A stretch of 64,000 nt of DNA from Nymphaea colorata. Taxonomy: Eukaryota; Streptophyta; Magnoliopsida; Nymphaeales; Nymphaeaceae. Position 1 is the first letter of the stretch; every line of letters starts with the position of its first letter. Made by a program: the position numbers and the translations under genes. The notes under the pieces are model-generated. The model did no database searches, had not been told where the DNA came from, and was given only the letters and a program-made list of their open reading frames with translations. Shown here in pieces: positions 11,271 to 22,860 of this stretch. The stretch spans positions 5,246,704 to 5,310,703 of the forward strand of contig NC_045139.1 of assembly GCF_008831285.2 (NCBI RefSeq). The letters are read 5' to 3'.

Positions 11271-12286
11271 AAACAGCACTCCGTGAAATGGTTTTAGAAG
11301 AAAATAAGAATAGACCACAACCCCCTGCTAAACAACAAAATATATCTCGGCACTAAACATAACCTTGATAGAACATATCCTTCTATTCAAAAGTATTTAA
11401 ACCTTGCTTGCAAAACTTCATTTACCTTTTATCTTTATGCTCCTGAAATTTTATAATAGTCCTACATGCTCAAATACATTAGTAGAGTTAAAAGACTATG
11501 AACTGCATCTATGTATTAAGAATTTAAACGTCTTTCTTGAACCAAACGAACAAGCTACACTACGTCCGTAACATCAAATTTCTATATTCTTTCATACTTA
11601 CACTTTGGCATGTACAAACTTGTTCACAATGAGTTCGACCTTTTCATGAATGGTAAGATACCTGAAACTCCTGGAGAAAATAAATTTTCACCTTATAGGC
11701 TCGCCCCTGAGATGATAAAAAAATTTTAGCATGTGGCAAGCCATTGTATTCAAGTTAAGGCCTTAAGGCTGCAAAAGATGGATAGAGAAGGAATCATCAC
11801 ACAAACCTCCACAAAAGAATAAAAATTTGCTTACTTGAAAGTAGATCAAACATAGACAAAAAGGAAACTGATCACCATAACAAAGGCAAATCATCCTCTG
11901 GTTCAAATGGAGCTGAGATTGATTCACATAAAAATTTGGTGAAAACAGTAATCTCAGAGTAATTATGGAGCTGAATTGAGCCCGATTCAGGGACTAAGAA
12001 CCAACCTAAAAAGAAAAGAAAAAGCATCAATACCATCCAGAGAAAATCAACTAAAAGATTAAACTAGTATCAAGATCCACATGCCTATAGCTTTAACGAC
12101 CAAAGGATTGTTGCACGAGCTTGGAAATGATTCATCGATATAGAATTCCATACTGCCTTCATTACCAAAGCTGCTGCCCTTTTAGATATTGAATCCAATT
12201 GCATTACTTTAATGTCCTTTTCTCCTTAACATATAATTAATCACCTCTTTGAATGATAGCTGTGTTTTCTGAAAAGTGAACCATAC

Positions 12287-12403
12287 CTGATGCTTGGCAA
12301 ATTTCTAATGTCATATCTCTTGAAACTTGAAAGTGTCAATGTTCCTTGCAAAGTACGAAGCACCACTCCTCTGTGTAGATCACACCAATAAACAAGATAT
12401 GTC
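12287..12403 (-). pseudogene. Exon-like fragment in right arm (unidentified)
   Basis: On the minus strand this reads TYLVYWCDLHRGVVLRTLQ followed by GTLALSSFKRYDIRNLPSI, and ends directly at a GTATGG donor-like site. It is preserved almost unchanged at about 40968-41085. The acceptor side is unclear and differs between copies. No family recognised; probably a captured or decayed exon. Confidence 0.35.
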
Positions 12404-14160
12404 ATACAGTTAGCATACATTATATATATAAATGCCTGATTTTTATTACATCCCAGTAGGATAACATACTCAAATTTTGGTTTAGTTATGAATGTATATC
12501 ATCATGACTGCCTGCATTGATAATACTATTTAAACACTGGATCCTCACTTCAGCATTTTCCATTGTCAAATGGGCTTGCAACGACCAGCTGAGGGAGGGT
12601 CTGATATTTGGATTTTGAAATATAAGTGATCTAAGATCAAATTTTGTGGACTCTAAAACAATGGAGTATAGAAAGCATCTTTTATCATGTAAACACAAAA
12701 AAAAATCTGCTTGACTTGCATCTTGTTTTCTAATATAGCAGCATATTTTTGGAATTCTGAAAAATCTCCAAGGAATATTCGTTCTTAAGATTCAGGGATG
12801 TACAACCATGGCTAGTGGCAAAAATGGTATATTTCTTTTTTGGGCCATGATATATGGCACCTAAACTAGACACTTGAGCAACACAAAAATGCAGCGATGA
12901 GCCTTTCTTGGTCCTCATGGAGCTTCTGGTTGAGCCTTATTTCAAGGACTAACAATTACTTTTCATATTTTCTTTTCAAGACTTCAAAAATTATATACAG
13001 TCAACTGATGCACAAAGCAAAGTCTCTAATATCCATTCCCTTTAATATAACTTAAGGCATAAAGTCAACCATGCTCCTGATTTGCGAGTTAATGTACTAA
13101 CATTATCATATCGGCAGAAATGTAACAGATAAAGCAAGAAGAAAATAGAGGAGCCTCATCATTGCTTAAATAAGATATATATGATCTATATTTTAGTTTA
13201 TGTAACTTGTCAAAATCATATGATTTTTAACACTAGCAAACGTTTAGCAGCACTCTCTCTAAAGAAACTCATAGAGCAGAGCACTGTGAGAGGCTGTAAA
13301 GTGCAATCAGGTTAAAAAACTTCACCTTGCTTCCCCACAGCCTAAATACTTTAGACCATTACCTATTCTACATTACCACTGTATTTCATTTCATGGCCTA
13401 TAACAAGCAGATATGAAATGGTCACCCATCTTTTGGTGACATAATCATCCCTTCATTTCTAGCTTGTCTAATGATGAAAAACTGAACTAATAAGCTGCAT
13501 GACAAGCAAGTCCCCCTGCTGCTTCCTTGACAGCCAAAGCAGATGGGCCACAGGGAATGCTAACAACTATATGCCTGTGAACTTTTGTTTATCAATTTTT
13601 GTCCTTCCAGTTCTTCATCTTTTCTCGATAGACAGAATTTGCGGTTGATATGAAAGTGTGACAACTGCATTTCAGGCTTTTAGCTGTTAAAAACAAATTG
13701 TACACTTGATTGTATGACCTTTGTATATATCTGTCAGATTTGTATTTGCAAATTGATATTGATGCAATCATTCTTTATGTGCAGGGTAAGAAGATTTTGT
13801 GTGCCATCTGATCACTATGCGAACTTCCCTTGAAAAAGTTCAAATACAATTTCTCTATCCTAAATGCATACACTTTCATGCTCAACATGATTCGTGTCCA
13901 CTACCACTAACAACATCAGGAGCTTCAGAAAAGAACATATGCAGGACAGCATGGATATCATGTTCTCTAATTTCCAAAAAAACATGAAGACCAAAATCAA
14001 ACAGCAAACAGAAAGTACAAAGTCATGAAGGAAAAAAAAAAAAAAAAAGGTGACACTGCTTATTAAGGAAGCTAGGGTTTTCTGAACAAGAGAGAGAGTC
14101 CTTGCACCCCCATCGGCAACATTGACCCTTTTTCTGCTTCTCCCTATCCAACATAAATCG

Positions 14161-14640
14161 TCAAGTGGAGGAACTCTCTCTCTTTAACCATTCCTTAATG
14201 TTTTCCCCATGAATAAATCCACCGGCATTCTTGAGGCTGGATGAGAAGAACTTTACAAGTGAGAAAACGACATTCCTTCCGATCTCGTGGTCTAGGATAA
14301 GATCGCGTTCGAGTGGGCAGGGTGGGTGCCTCTGTTTGCTCTCTGCTTCATCAATAGATGAGGGAATCAAGTGGAGGAAAGGAGTCCTGGCTCTCTCGTA
14401 CTCCTTCTCATATTCAAGAACCTCGTCATGTTGGAATGCTGCAGAAGGAGGGAAGCAACAGAAAGGCGAGTTACATTCACCGCATCACAGACGCCGATCC
14501 CTCTCTCTCTCCCTTGAAAATATTTGCCTCCTCTTATTATCTTACACAAGTATTCAGCTAGAAGAGGAATAACTTTTACCATTTTATCCACCACAGACCT
14601 TTCCATGGGAATGATCGTGGCAGAAGCTATCTTCTATTGT
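14161..14640 (-). pseudogene. Outer-arm open frames, probable relic of one gene
   Basis: Two minus-strand frames recur with few changes in every arm copy: one (about 14161-14370) contains HEIGRNVVFSLVKFF and KNAGGFIH, the other (about 14510-14606) contains MERSVVDKMVKVIPLLAEYL. The frame changes between them and differs among copies (27223-27720 on +, 43260-43700 on -, 62278-62710 on -), so no intact protein remains. I do not recognise the source. Confidence 0.3.
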
Positions 14641-14670
14641 AGTCGACCCACGAGCAAGATGAACCAAGTA

Positions 14671-15450
14671 AAAGAGAATCGAGGATAGGCATTGACGCTC
14701 TGCTGGTATATCTCCCATACAATACATCCAGAAACACCAAGAAAGGAATCTGACTCAAGATCCCTCAATTCTCCCATGAGATTATGAATAATGTAACAAA
14801 ATATCTACAAAGAACACAACACTGCCATATGGATGAGAGAGCAAGAGATGACCGACCTTGTCTTAAAAGAGAATCGAGGATAGGCATTGACGCTCTGCTG
14901 GTATATCTCCCATAAAATACATCCAGAAACACCAAGAAAGGAATCTGACTCAAGATCCCTCAATTCTCCCATGAGATTATGAATAATGTAACAAAATATC
15001 TACAAAGAACGCAACACTGCCATATGGATGAGAGAGCAAGAGATGACCGACCTTGTCTTAAAAGAGAATCGAGGATAGGCATTGACGCCCTGCTGGTATA
15101 TCTCCCATAAAATACATCCAGAAACACCAAGAAAGGAATCTGACTCAAGATCCCTCAATTCTCCCATGAGATTATGAATAATGTAACAAAATATCTACAA
15201 AGAACGCAACACTGCCATATGGATGAGAGAGCAAGAGATGACCGACCTTGTCTTAAAAGAGAATCGAGGATAGGCATTGACGCCCTGCTGGTATATCTCC
15301 CATAAAATACATCCAGAAACACCAAGAAAGGAATCTGACTCAAGATCCCTCAATTATCCCATGAGATTATGAACAATATAACAAAATATCTACAAAGAAC
15401 GCAACACTGCCATATGGATGAGAGAGCAAGAGATGACCGACCTTGTCTTA
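14671..15450 (-). repeat. Tandem array, four units of 195 bp
   Basis: Four head-to-tail units with the start motif AGAGAATCGAGGATAGG recurring at steps of 195 bp. Three units hold an identical 62-codon minus-strand frame (starting MSQIPFLVFLDVFYGR), so the amplification is recent. The corresponding places in the other arms hold one unit (26971-27170, 43756-43950, 62738-62900). The frame repeats because 195 is divisible by three; I do not take it as a gene. A diverged form of the unit lies at 1798-2400. Confidence 0.9.
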
Positions 15451-15868
15451 AAAGAAAATCGAGGATCAAATCGCTTCAAGATTGAAGCCCACCAAAATGG
15501 TGAACAAAGTAATAGAAGCATCGATGGCGTTGAAGCCCTGCTGGTATCTGCATATGAGCCATGAGACGCTCGAGACACCCGACGCCCTATGTCCGCGAGA
15601 TTATCGTCCCGCTCCTTCCGATCCTCGCTACCCGATGAAACTCGCAGCAGCGTCCGCCATTAGCCTCTGTCACATTCCTTCTGCGCACACTGGGGGAGGA
15701 GGGGTGGAGAGAGAGAGACCGTAGGTCGGCGCACATTTGATCAAATTGGTCAATGGCCTCCATTTGGCTTCCAACGGCTCTATAGTCGTGCCATTCGCAG
15801 AACTTACCGCCTCCACGTGCTTTGGTGGTTCAAATTTAACCATGTCTTCATTCATCGACGTGTTCAAC

Positions 15869-16601
15869 GGCCAGGCCGTTGCAAACATATTTAAAAAGTG
15901 GCCAAGCTCGGGTTGCATATTAAATAAATATTAGTTATAAGTTGGCAAAAATGAATTAAAAAAACAATTAAATAGAAAATAAATAAATAATAATAAATGC
16001 CCAAACGAATAGATGGGATGGATGGGGCTTCTTTCGATCCAGTATTTCAATATAACTTTGCCATAATGGTTTGAGAATGGTTGATTTTTTCATTCTCTTT
16101 TTTTTTTTTTTTTTACTTATTATTATTTTAGCTCCTGTTTTCCATATATTTGTTTTTTTTTCAAGCCAGCTATTTGTTAATTTTGTTTCTTTTTGGACTT
16201 ACAACTGTTTGGTTTTTTTGTACTAAGGGCTTAATATTTAATATTGTTGTATCCAATCGACCTGTTATCAAATCAAATCTTTTCATAGTTGTAGTTGGTC
16301 TCTACGGTTTGCTTTCTAAGCCATTTGACGATAGAAATAGTTTGTTTTTTTTATTCATCTACCTCAAAAATTAAAGTAGGTTCATAAAACAAAATAAAAT
16401 AATGTAATGTTAGATGAATCTGTTCCAACCCTTAGCAGATTCATGAAACTGTAATATATCATTCTTATCACAAAAACTTTTATACTTTCAATTGATTCTT
16501 TCCCAATAACTCAAGTATCCTTCCTTCCATTCAATTGGTTTTTTTTGTTGTGTTGACAAAAATTACAGGTGGCCACATGATGCAATGTCTGTGAGATTAA
16601 C
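15869..16601. other. Outer flank shared with the other right-arm copies
   Basis: Homology with 63290-63900 continues well past the arm limit, and with 44390-44640 for a shorter distance (for example GGCCAAGCTCGGGTTGCATA, then an AT-rich stretch, then CCCAAACGAATAGATG). So either the true end of the element lies further out than the arm pairing shows, or the flank was copied along with it. No gene seen. Confidence 0.5.
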
Positions 16602-17679
16602 TAGGGATGTCAATGGATTGTATTTGAATACTTTATAACTATATTGATTTTTAAATATTGATATACTCAGATTCAAGTTCATATTCAAATATGAACAAAG
16701 AAAAGTATACTTGAAGCCAAATCTGAAATCTAGTTTTACAATCTAAATCTGATTTTTTTACATTCGTATCTGAATCCAGTTCTGAATTTTTTAGCTGAAT
16801 CTAACCGATTTCCAAAATGTAAGGGCGTTAGATATAGAACATTTATTTAAAACTAAATCCTATTTGAATCTCAATTTGATCGGATGTTTAGATATATCTG
16901 AGCCGCATCAAATCCCATCAAATGTCATTTCTTAAATCTGAATTCAATCCAACTTTTTGATCAGATATTAAATCTTTTTTCATATTCATTTTTTTTAGAA
17001 CGGTTTGCTTAGATATCAAAATGGTTTCTTTTCAAGGATGGATGTTCTGAAAAGAGGGAGGCAACTAAAATAAATAAAAAGATGAAGAACTTATAAAAAG
17101 AAGATTTGGTTGACGTCAGTGAGGTTTAAAGCAAGTAAGCAACTGCCCTTTAGGCACTACCACGACATGAAACTTCATTCCAATTGCAAAAGGAATTGCA
17201 GAAGGAGATGGTGGAATTCCAATTTGATAACAATTTTTTGGGTCTTTGGTGAAGAAAAACGTGAAAAAAATATTTTTTTCGCTTTTTTCTAATATTTTTT
17301 ATTTTGTCATGTTTTTTCAATAAAACAATGTTTTTTTTTTGCCTTTTTTACTGACTTATTTTTTGCATTTTTAATGCATATTTAAAAAATGCACACATTT
17401 TTTATCACCATGATTTTAAAAAAGTGTCAGAGAAAAAATTGTAACATTGCTTTGGGTTTTCACTTCTACCTTAATTTAAACCAGCTTGCTTTCCGTGTGA
17501 CATTTCTTTTACTGGAGAAGGTGAAATGGGAGACCCTTCAATGCGAACTGGTCATGGTATTTAAAAATTGACAAATGAAATGCGATGACTGTAATTTTCA
17601 TATCAGTTGGATTTGACTGTTTCTTGTTATGAAATCGTGAATAGTACTAAGGGTGAATTTGAATAAATAAATAAATAAA

Positions 17680-17714
<35 letters not shown>

Positions 17715-18173
17715 CTCAAAAATGGTATTAGGAATGTTATTATATTTAATTTGGATTGGATATGTCAAACCATTATGTAAAAAATCAAATACGAAGAAAA
17801 TTAATGTATCATTAAAAGATCGTATGAGTTTTAGATTTAAGAAATGACATTTGATCAAATTTAGATTTATGTACAAATATACATAAATATCTGATGAGAC
17901 TCAAACGCAAATATTAGATCAATTTTATTTTTAAATAAATATCATATACCTAATTCTCTTATAGGCCAAGTTGGTTCAATTGGATTCAGATTCCAAAATA
18001 AATGTAAAAATCGGATAAGAATTGTGTTATCTGATTTTGAATTCAATTCAAACATTGTTTTTTTTAATTTAAATCAATCATTGCTTTTTTTTATTCATAT
18101 ATGAATCCAAATATATAAACATTCCAAAAGTTAAAATATTTTCTCATTTTATTCCAATAGGCTGACATCCCTA
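16602..18173. mobile_element. Fold-back element, TAGGGATGTCA ends
   Basis: Left end TAGGGATGTCAATGG and right end GGCTGACATCCCTA give an 11-bp perfect terminal inverted repeat. Subterminal inverted copies such as ATCAAATGTCATTTCTTAAA (near 16917) pair with sequence near 17835-17860. The hAT-like 8-bp duplication is not clear: GATTAAC on the left against CATCAAC on the right. An unrelated-looking stretch (about 17040-17640) may be nested. Internal fragments of the same family lie near 25815, 44690 and 57605. Confidence 0.55.
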
Positions 18174-18196
18174 CATCAACACATGATACTTTTATG

Positions 18197-18462
18197 TAGG
18201 GTGGACATCAGACCAGGCCCGTGAAATCGAGTCCAGGCCCGATACTTAAAATCCATACCCCGGGCTTGACCCAGCCCGGTTATAAATAAAAAATATTTTT
18301 ATAAATAAAAAATATTTTTAATATCATAAATATTTTTTTAATAATATAATATATATTATTATATTTAAAAATAAAAATTCATTTTTTAAATGTTAACAGC
18401 CTAGCCGGGCCGACCCGGGCAAGCCCACAGAGCCTGGCCCCGACGGCCTGGCCGGCGCTCAC
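18197..18462. mobile_element. Short hAT-like MITE
   Basis: GC-rich ends around an AT-rich core. The left end TAGGGTGGACATCAGACC resembles the inverted right end (GGTGAGCGCCGGCCAGG). Flanks CTTTTATG (18189-18196) and CTTTATG (from 18463) look like an 8-bp target duplication with one base lost. Same general type as 6730-7943. Confidence 0.55.
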
Positions 18463-18469
18463 CTTTATG

Positions 18470-21440
18470 ATGTGCATTGGCCAGTACAAATTATTATTAT
18501 TTTTTATTTGATCTTTTACGTCGTGAAACCGTCTGTCAATAAACATACATAACCCCGTTTTGATGTAACTTTATTTATTTAATTGTTTATTTATTTGAAT
18601 TACATATTCAAACAACTACATTATTAAAAGAATAGTTTGAAATCTGATAACAGGTTGAAGTGGCCAATCCGTCACTTGACAGCCAAATGTAACAGCACCA
18701 TAAACAGCTTACCATAAATTATTGTCACACCACAAACCATTATATATATATATATATATAAGCAGAAGTCACCAGTAATGATTTCCTATATTATCATCGT
18801 TGGCATCATGGGCAGAGCCAAGAGGCTCCTCCTCTCCTCCCACCACAAAAAAAAAAAAAATATTACATATAAATTTAAAAAAATTATTCTATATAAATTT
18901 TTTCAAAAATAATAATTTGGCTTTTAAAATTATAAGTTGACTTCCTTATGAAAAAATTTTTGACTCCACACCTGATTGACATCGAGGTAACAAGGTCGTC
19001 TTCTTCTCTAGAGAGAAACATGGTGGGGCAAGTCCAAATGCCAGTTCCCCTAGTCGTCCTCTTTTTTTTTCTACAAAAAAGTTATCTGATCTTCATGGTA
19101 GGACTGCCTACCAAACTTTTTCTTTCTATTTTCATTATTCTTTTTACACTCCTGCCCTCATTCCATCTCTTTCTCTCTCCCTCTCTCTCTAGCCCAACCG
19201 CTTGGGTTTGGGTAGTGTGTTATAATCAAATCCTCAGTTCAAAACTTAGAGGGTGCTATCTTTCTTGATGATATTGAAAAATATTGAGATTAGAATTATG
19301 GAAGTCATTGTGGAGGTTAACTGGACCTGTTCTTGTCCCTCTCTTTCCCCCTCATCTCATCACACACGCTCACACATACACACACACACTCATATATATA
19401 TATATAAAATAAATCCAAAGTAATAAATCATAAAAAAAAAAAACTTGGCCTCTTTCTTGCCTTATGGAAAAGAAAATCATAGGAGACTGAGCAGTGGATG
19501 AGACAAGTGTGTATGGTATGAACAATTGCCCACTACAAAAAAAAAAAAATCATATTTCTATATCGATATGTTAGAAAAAATTTTCTCATTTACATACTGG
19601 TGCCTATTAAAATTTTAAAAATTTTACAATTAGTGCCTCTTAATAAGAAGTTTCCACTATAAAAGTTATTCCTATCAAAAGCAAAGTCTTTTTTTGTTTT
19701 TTTTGGCAAAAGGGGGTTTGCCTCTTGGGAAGAGAAAGAGTTGTCCTATCTTCATGATAAGACAGCCTACCAAATATGTACACACACAACCACATATAAT
19801 GGATGGTTAAAAATTAAGAATCTATCACTAAAAAATAGTTGCCACATAAGTACTACCAATTATTTATGGTGCAAAAAGATTCATGGAGGTTTTAGTAATG
19901 ATTGATTTTTAGAGCTTAGCTATCTAACAAGATTCAACATTTGGTGAATTTAATCTTTTCTATTTTTTATTGTATTTTTCATAACATTATTTTTATAAAA
20001 AATTGAACTAGAGAGATATTGAAAAGGAGGAACACTTCAGGAACTTTTATAATGCATTCCCATGGGTTATCTTCACTAGGAGATGGATAATGACTAAAAT
20101 GCCTTTCAGAAAAGGGGTTTTATTTTTCACACTTTCTATAGTTTTTCAAGCTTTTTTTTTAGGTTGGGTTTGATGGCCTTATATAGCTAGGGCCTCACAT
20201 TGCATAAAAAGGTGTGCTTTGGGAGATCCAAGGATTTAAGGTCGGATTGAGGTGGGGAGTCTTGACCTTAAATTCATGGATCTAAAATCCTAATAATCTC
20301 ATATAATTCTGAATTTTATAAACAGGTTAAACCAACACAACCTTACTAAAAGCTTTAGTCTCGTATGGTTTTTCCAAAGGACCCCCATGAGAAATGGTTT
20401 ATAAAAAGTGAGGGGGGCCTACATCAAATGACATTTTCTTTGCAAATTGTTCCTCCTTGTTGGGCCGGGTCAGGTTCCCTCTACCTAGGGGTAGAGGGAG
20501 GGGTGGGGCCGCTTAGGCCATGGCCCCACTCCAACTAATTGAAAAAAAAATACATTGAAAAAATTAAAAAAATTTAATTGGTATTTTTTAGATTCGAGTT
20601 CAGTTTGGTCATAACTAGATCCGAGATTGTACTGTTTGGCTCGTCCTGAAAAAAATCATGGCTCCGCCCTTGCCTAGGCCCAGAATATTTCCAACCTGTT
20701 AGGCTTAAAACGTTGCCTAGGCCCAGCCTGATGCTCAATCTTAGGCATGGTTGATCGTACAGTTATGGATCTCAAAACAATTGCATTGTAGATTTTGGCT
20801 ACTTCCCCCAACCTTGTCATCAGTAAGAAGAAATAAACAGTCTAATTGATTGAAGACCATTATACTCTGATCCTATCATATTAGTGTGCCCTCATGAGCT
20901 GTTCTTTTTGTTAAAAGTTAATTAGTACTCATGCATATGAGGTAAGCTTGGTGGGCAAATATCATGGGGATAAGATTGATGTTGCTGCCACATGTCGGCA
21001 ATATACAAGTGGTTCAGATTCTTGTCGCATACAATCATCAATACGAGGTAGTAACTTCATGCAAGCCAAAAGAGTCGTTTGGCAAATGAAAATAGTTTCT
21101 TTGTTTCATGAACTTGTCTTAAAGATTACACTTTGATTCATAAAGTGATTTGAGTTATGAAATAATTATAGGTAAGCAGAGACTACCTTCTAAAAGAGAA
21201 ACCTAACACCACATTCCTCTTACCACCTAACACCACATTCCTTTTGGGGTGCAGGGCTTGCTTCGACACTGTGTAAAGTTAGGAAATAGTTTAAAAACAA
21301 GTACATAAAGCAATAATTAAAAGTACCGGCATTCTACATTTATCATTATTTTTTACTCAAGTTCTTACATGTAAATTTTTCTAAATCGTACGAGTGCTGC
21401 TGATTCCAGAGTTCCGGTGTTTGAGCTCAAACCCTTGAGC
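18470..21440. other. Gene-poor intergenic region with transposon scraps
   Basis: Contains TA and CA runs (about 18740-18760 and 19365-19400), a CACTA-like start CACTACAAAAAAA at 19531 without a partner end, and a GC-rich hAT-like piece at about 20455-20760 with GGCCATGGCCCC and TGGCTCCGCCC motifs. Open frames such as 18948-19268 are low-complexity or lack any supporting motif. No gene seen. Confidence 0.4.
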
Positions 21441-21457
21441 CTGCAGCTTCGTTTCAC

Positions 21458-21465
21458 TATAAATA
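21458..21465 (+). promoter_or_regulatory. TATA box of small secreted-peptide gene
   Basis: TATAAATA in a GC-mixed context, 51 bases before the start codon at 21516. This predicts transcription start around 21488-21492 and a very short 5' leader of about 25 nt. Confidence 0.7.
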
Positions 21466-21515
21466 GCCGCTAAGGCAGGCACTTTGGCCACGGCGCCCCT
21501 CCATCACCAAAGTTA

Positions 21516-21719
21516 ATGGCTTCCCTTTCCCGTTCGCTCATCCTCTTCCTCGTTCTGGCACTGGTTGCAACTGCTCTCGTTGAGCAGAGATCAGCAATTG
21601 ATAGCCACCACAATCCTGATGAGACTGGTTGTGTTGTTCTTCCCAAGGGATGCGATCCACAGGCTGCACATGCTGGTCACTCGACCAACAGGAAGATGTC
21701 AAGCTTTCCCACTCCCTGA
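21516..21719 (+). CDS. Small secreted peptide precursor, unassigned
   Basis: A single-exon frame of 67 residues. The start has a basic n-region (MASLSRS) followed by a strong hydrophobic core (LILFLVLALVATAL), a typical signal peptide, so the product should enter the secretory pathway. The predicted mature part of about 40 residues has two cysteines (in GCVVLPKGCDP), histidines, and a tail NRKMSSFPTP that ends in a proline-rich motif, as some plant signalling peptides do. It does not match RALF, CLE, GASA or defensin patterns that I know, so I give no function. Support for a real gene is the well-placed TATA box, the short leader and the base composition, which is richer in GC than the surroundings. 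Possible transcript end signals lie in the AT-rich stretch after 21800. Overlapping frames on both strands are shadows. Confidence 0.65.
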   Translation: MASLSRSLILFLVLALVATALVEQRSAIDSHHNPDETGCVVLPKGCDPQAAHAGHSTNRKMSSFPTP

Positions 21720-22860
21720 TGATCAGTCGTCCTTCAGTTCCACCACCGCTGCTCCATGACTTCAGATCAGACCAAGTGAACCCACGTCTTTCCACTCTTA
21801 AGAATTTGTACTGCAGATATTTCATATATATATATATATATTAATATATATATAGCCGGCTGGCAGCCATGGCCATTATGTTGGGTTTGTTCCTGTTGTA
21901 AACGTGTTGGTCAATGATCTCCAATACTACAACTACAAGCATGGAGTTTCTCTCTCTTTCTCTCAGATGCAGGATTCTAGTCAGCAGTTTCGACCCCATT
22001 CTCCAAAGTGAGCCTTGAATATCAGCATAAAATAGAGAACAAAGCTGGACGTCAGGATCGCTTGAGCTAATTTTCTTATGTTGGTTGATGTCCAAGCTAG
22101 AGAAACAAAGCTTCCTTTCTTTCAAGAATGATCAAATGATCCAGATCCAAACTACATTATAACTAAAAAAAGTCAAAAAAATTACTTATCTGTTTTTTTT
22201 TTTTTTTTTTTATAAAGACGTCTCATTAATAACAACAAGATGAAACATTGATAATTTATTCATTATGAGTCTCTTTTTATTGAAATTTTTGTTACAACTT
22301 ATGGTTTAATTATATATAATAATTATTGTTTTAAATTATTTATATGTAATAGTCGCCGTATCCGTACCAAGATTTTAAAAAATACTATACCTGTACTCGT
22401 ACCTCCTTACCCATGTCCGTACCATTGTGACATATAAGTTAAATGATTTTACGCCCTTGAGAATAATATACAGCCGATATGGGCGGGGCGCTGATTTACG
22501 GACCATTCCATCTTCTTTAGTTAGATACGCTGCAACTCCAACCCTGCAACGTTGGTGTGATAGCTTTTGGTGTGATAGCTTTGCCCCTTTGTGAATGATG
22601 CCTCACGTGTCAACTCTTTTTCTAAAATAAAGTTGAATATATTTTTCCTTTCTTTTTTTTTACGTCCAAAAAAAGACTTCATTTTTTTAAAAAAAAAATC
22701 TCCAAAGAGTTTTTATTTTTCCTTTCTTTTTACTGCCATATGCATTTCATATTCACCCAATCATTATCTTCAATATGGACCCATATGTGGGTATCTGGTA
22801 AAGAAGTTAAAACTTTATAAAGGGAAGGGAGGAAATTCTTTTTAAATGAAAGTATTTGAT
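21720..22860. other. 3' flank of peptide gene and intergenic region
   Basis: Includes a TA run (21825-21853), a long T run (about 22193-22211) and ordinary AT-rich sequence. No gene seen. Confidence 0.4.

Larger units (their letters stand above)
1..15868 (+). mobile_element. Large inverted-repeat element, copy 1 (left part outside window)
   Basis: From base 1 onward this sequence runs parallel to 30354-44364: same order, same strand, and only scattered substitutions and indels in the stretches I compared (for example around 2560-2660 against 32770-32870). Only about the inner 360 bases of the left arm are visible. They are the reverse complement of the start of the right arm: the string around 330-355 recurs inverted at 11283-11310. 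Then come an internal region (about 360-11270) and the right arm (11276-15868). No transposase was found in either copy. It could be a non-autonomous transposon with very long terminal inverted repeats, or a segmental duplication of an inverted duplication. I see no target-site duplication that settles this. Confidence 0.7.
11276..15868 (-). repeat. Right arm of large element, copy 1
   Basis: Starts near TGAAATGGTTTTAGAAGAAA and runs outward to about 15868. It is closely matched by 40066-44364 in the same orientation and, less closely, by 26520-30735 inverted. Compared with copy 2 it lacks about 340 bp around 14060, including the prefoldin-like segment, and it carries a four-fold 195-bp array. 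It holds several exon-like pieces readable on the minus strand, for example KFDLRSLIFQNP and MENAEVRIQCLN near 12540-12690, which I cannot assign to a gene. Confidence 0.75.

Noticed and set aside
14765-15343. Three identical 62-codon minus-strand frames
   Set aside because: They repeat because the tandem unit is 195 bp, a multiple of three. There is no promoter, and the frame in the other arms is altered or extended differently.
16589-18181. A hAT 8-bp target duplication around the fold-back element
   Set aside because: The two flanks (GATTAAC and CATCAAC) differ at two of seven bases and do not align at eight, so it is not counted as proof.
18948-19268. 106-codon + frame
   Set aside because: Hydrophobic and Ser-rich because of T- and CT-rich sequence; no start context, promoter or conserved motif.
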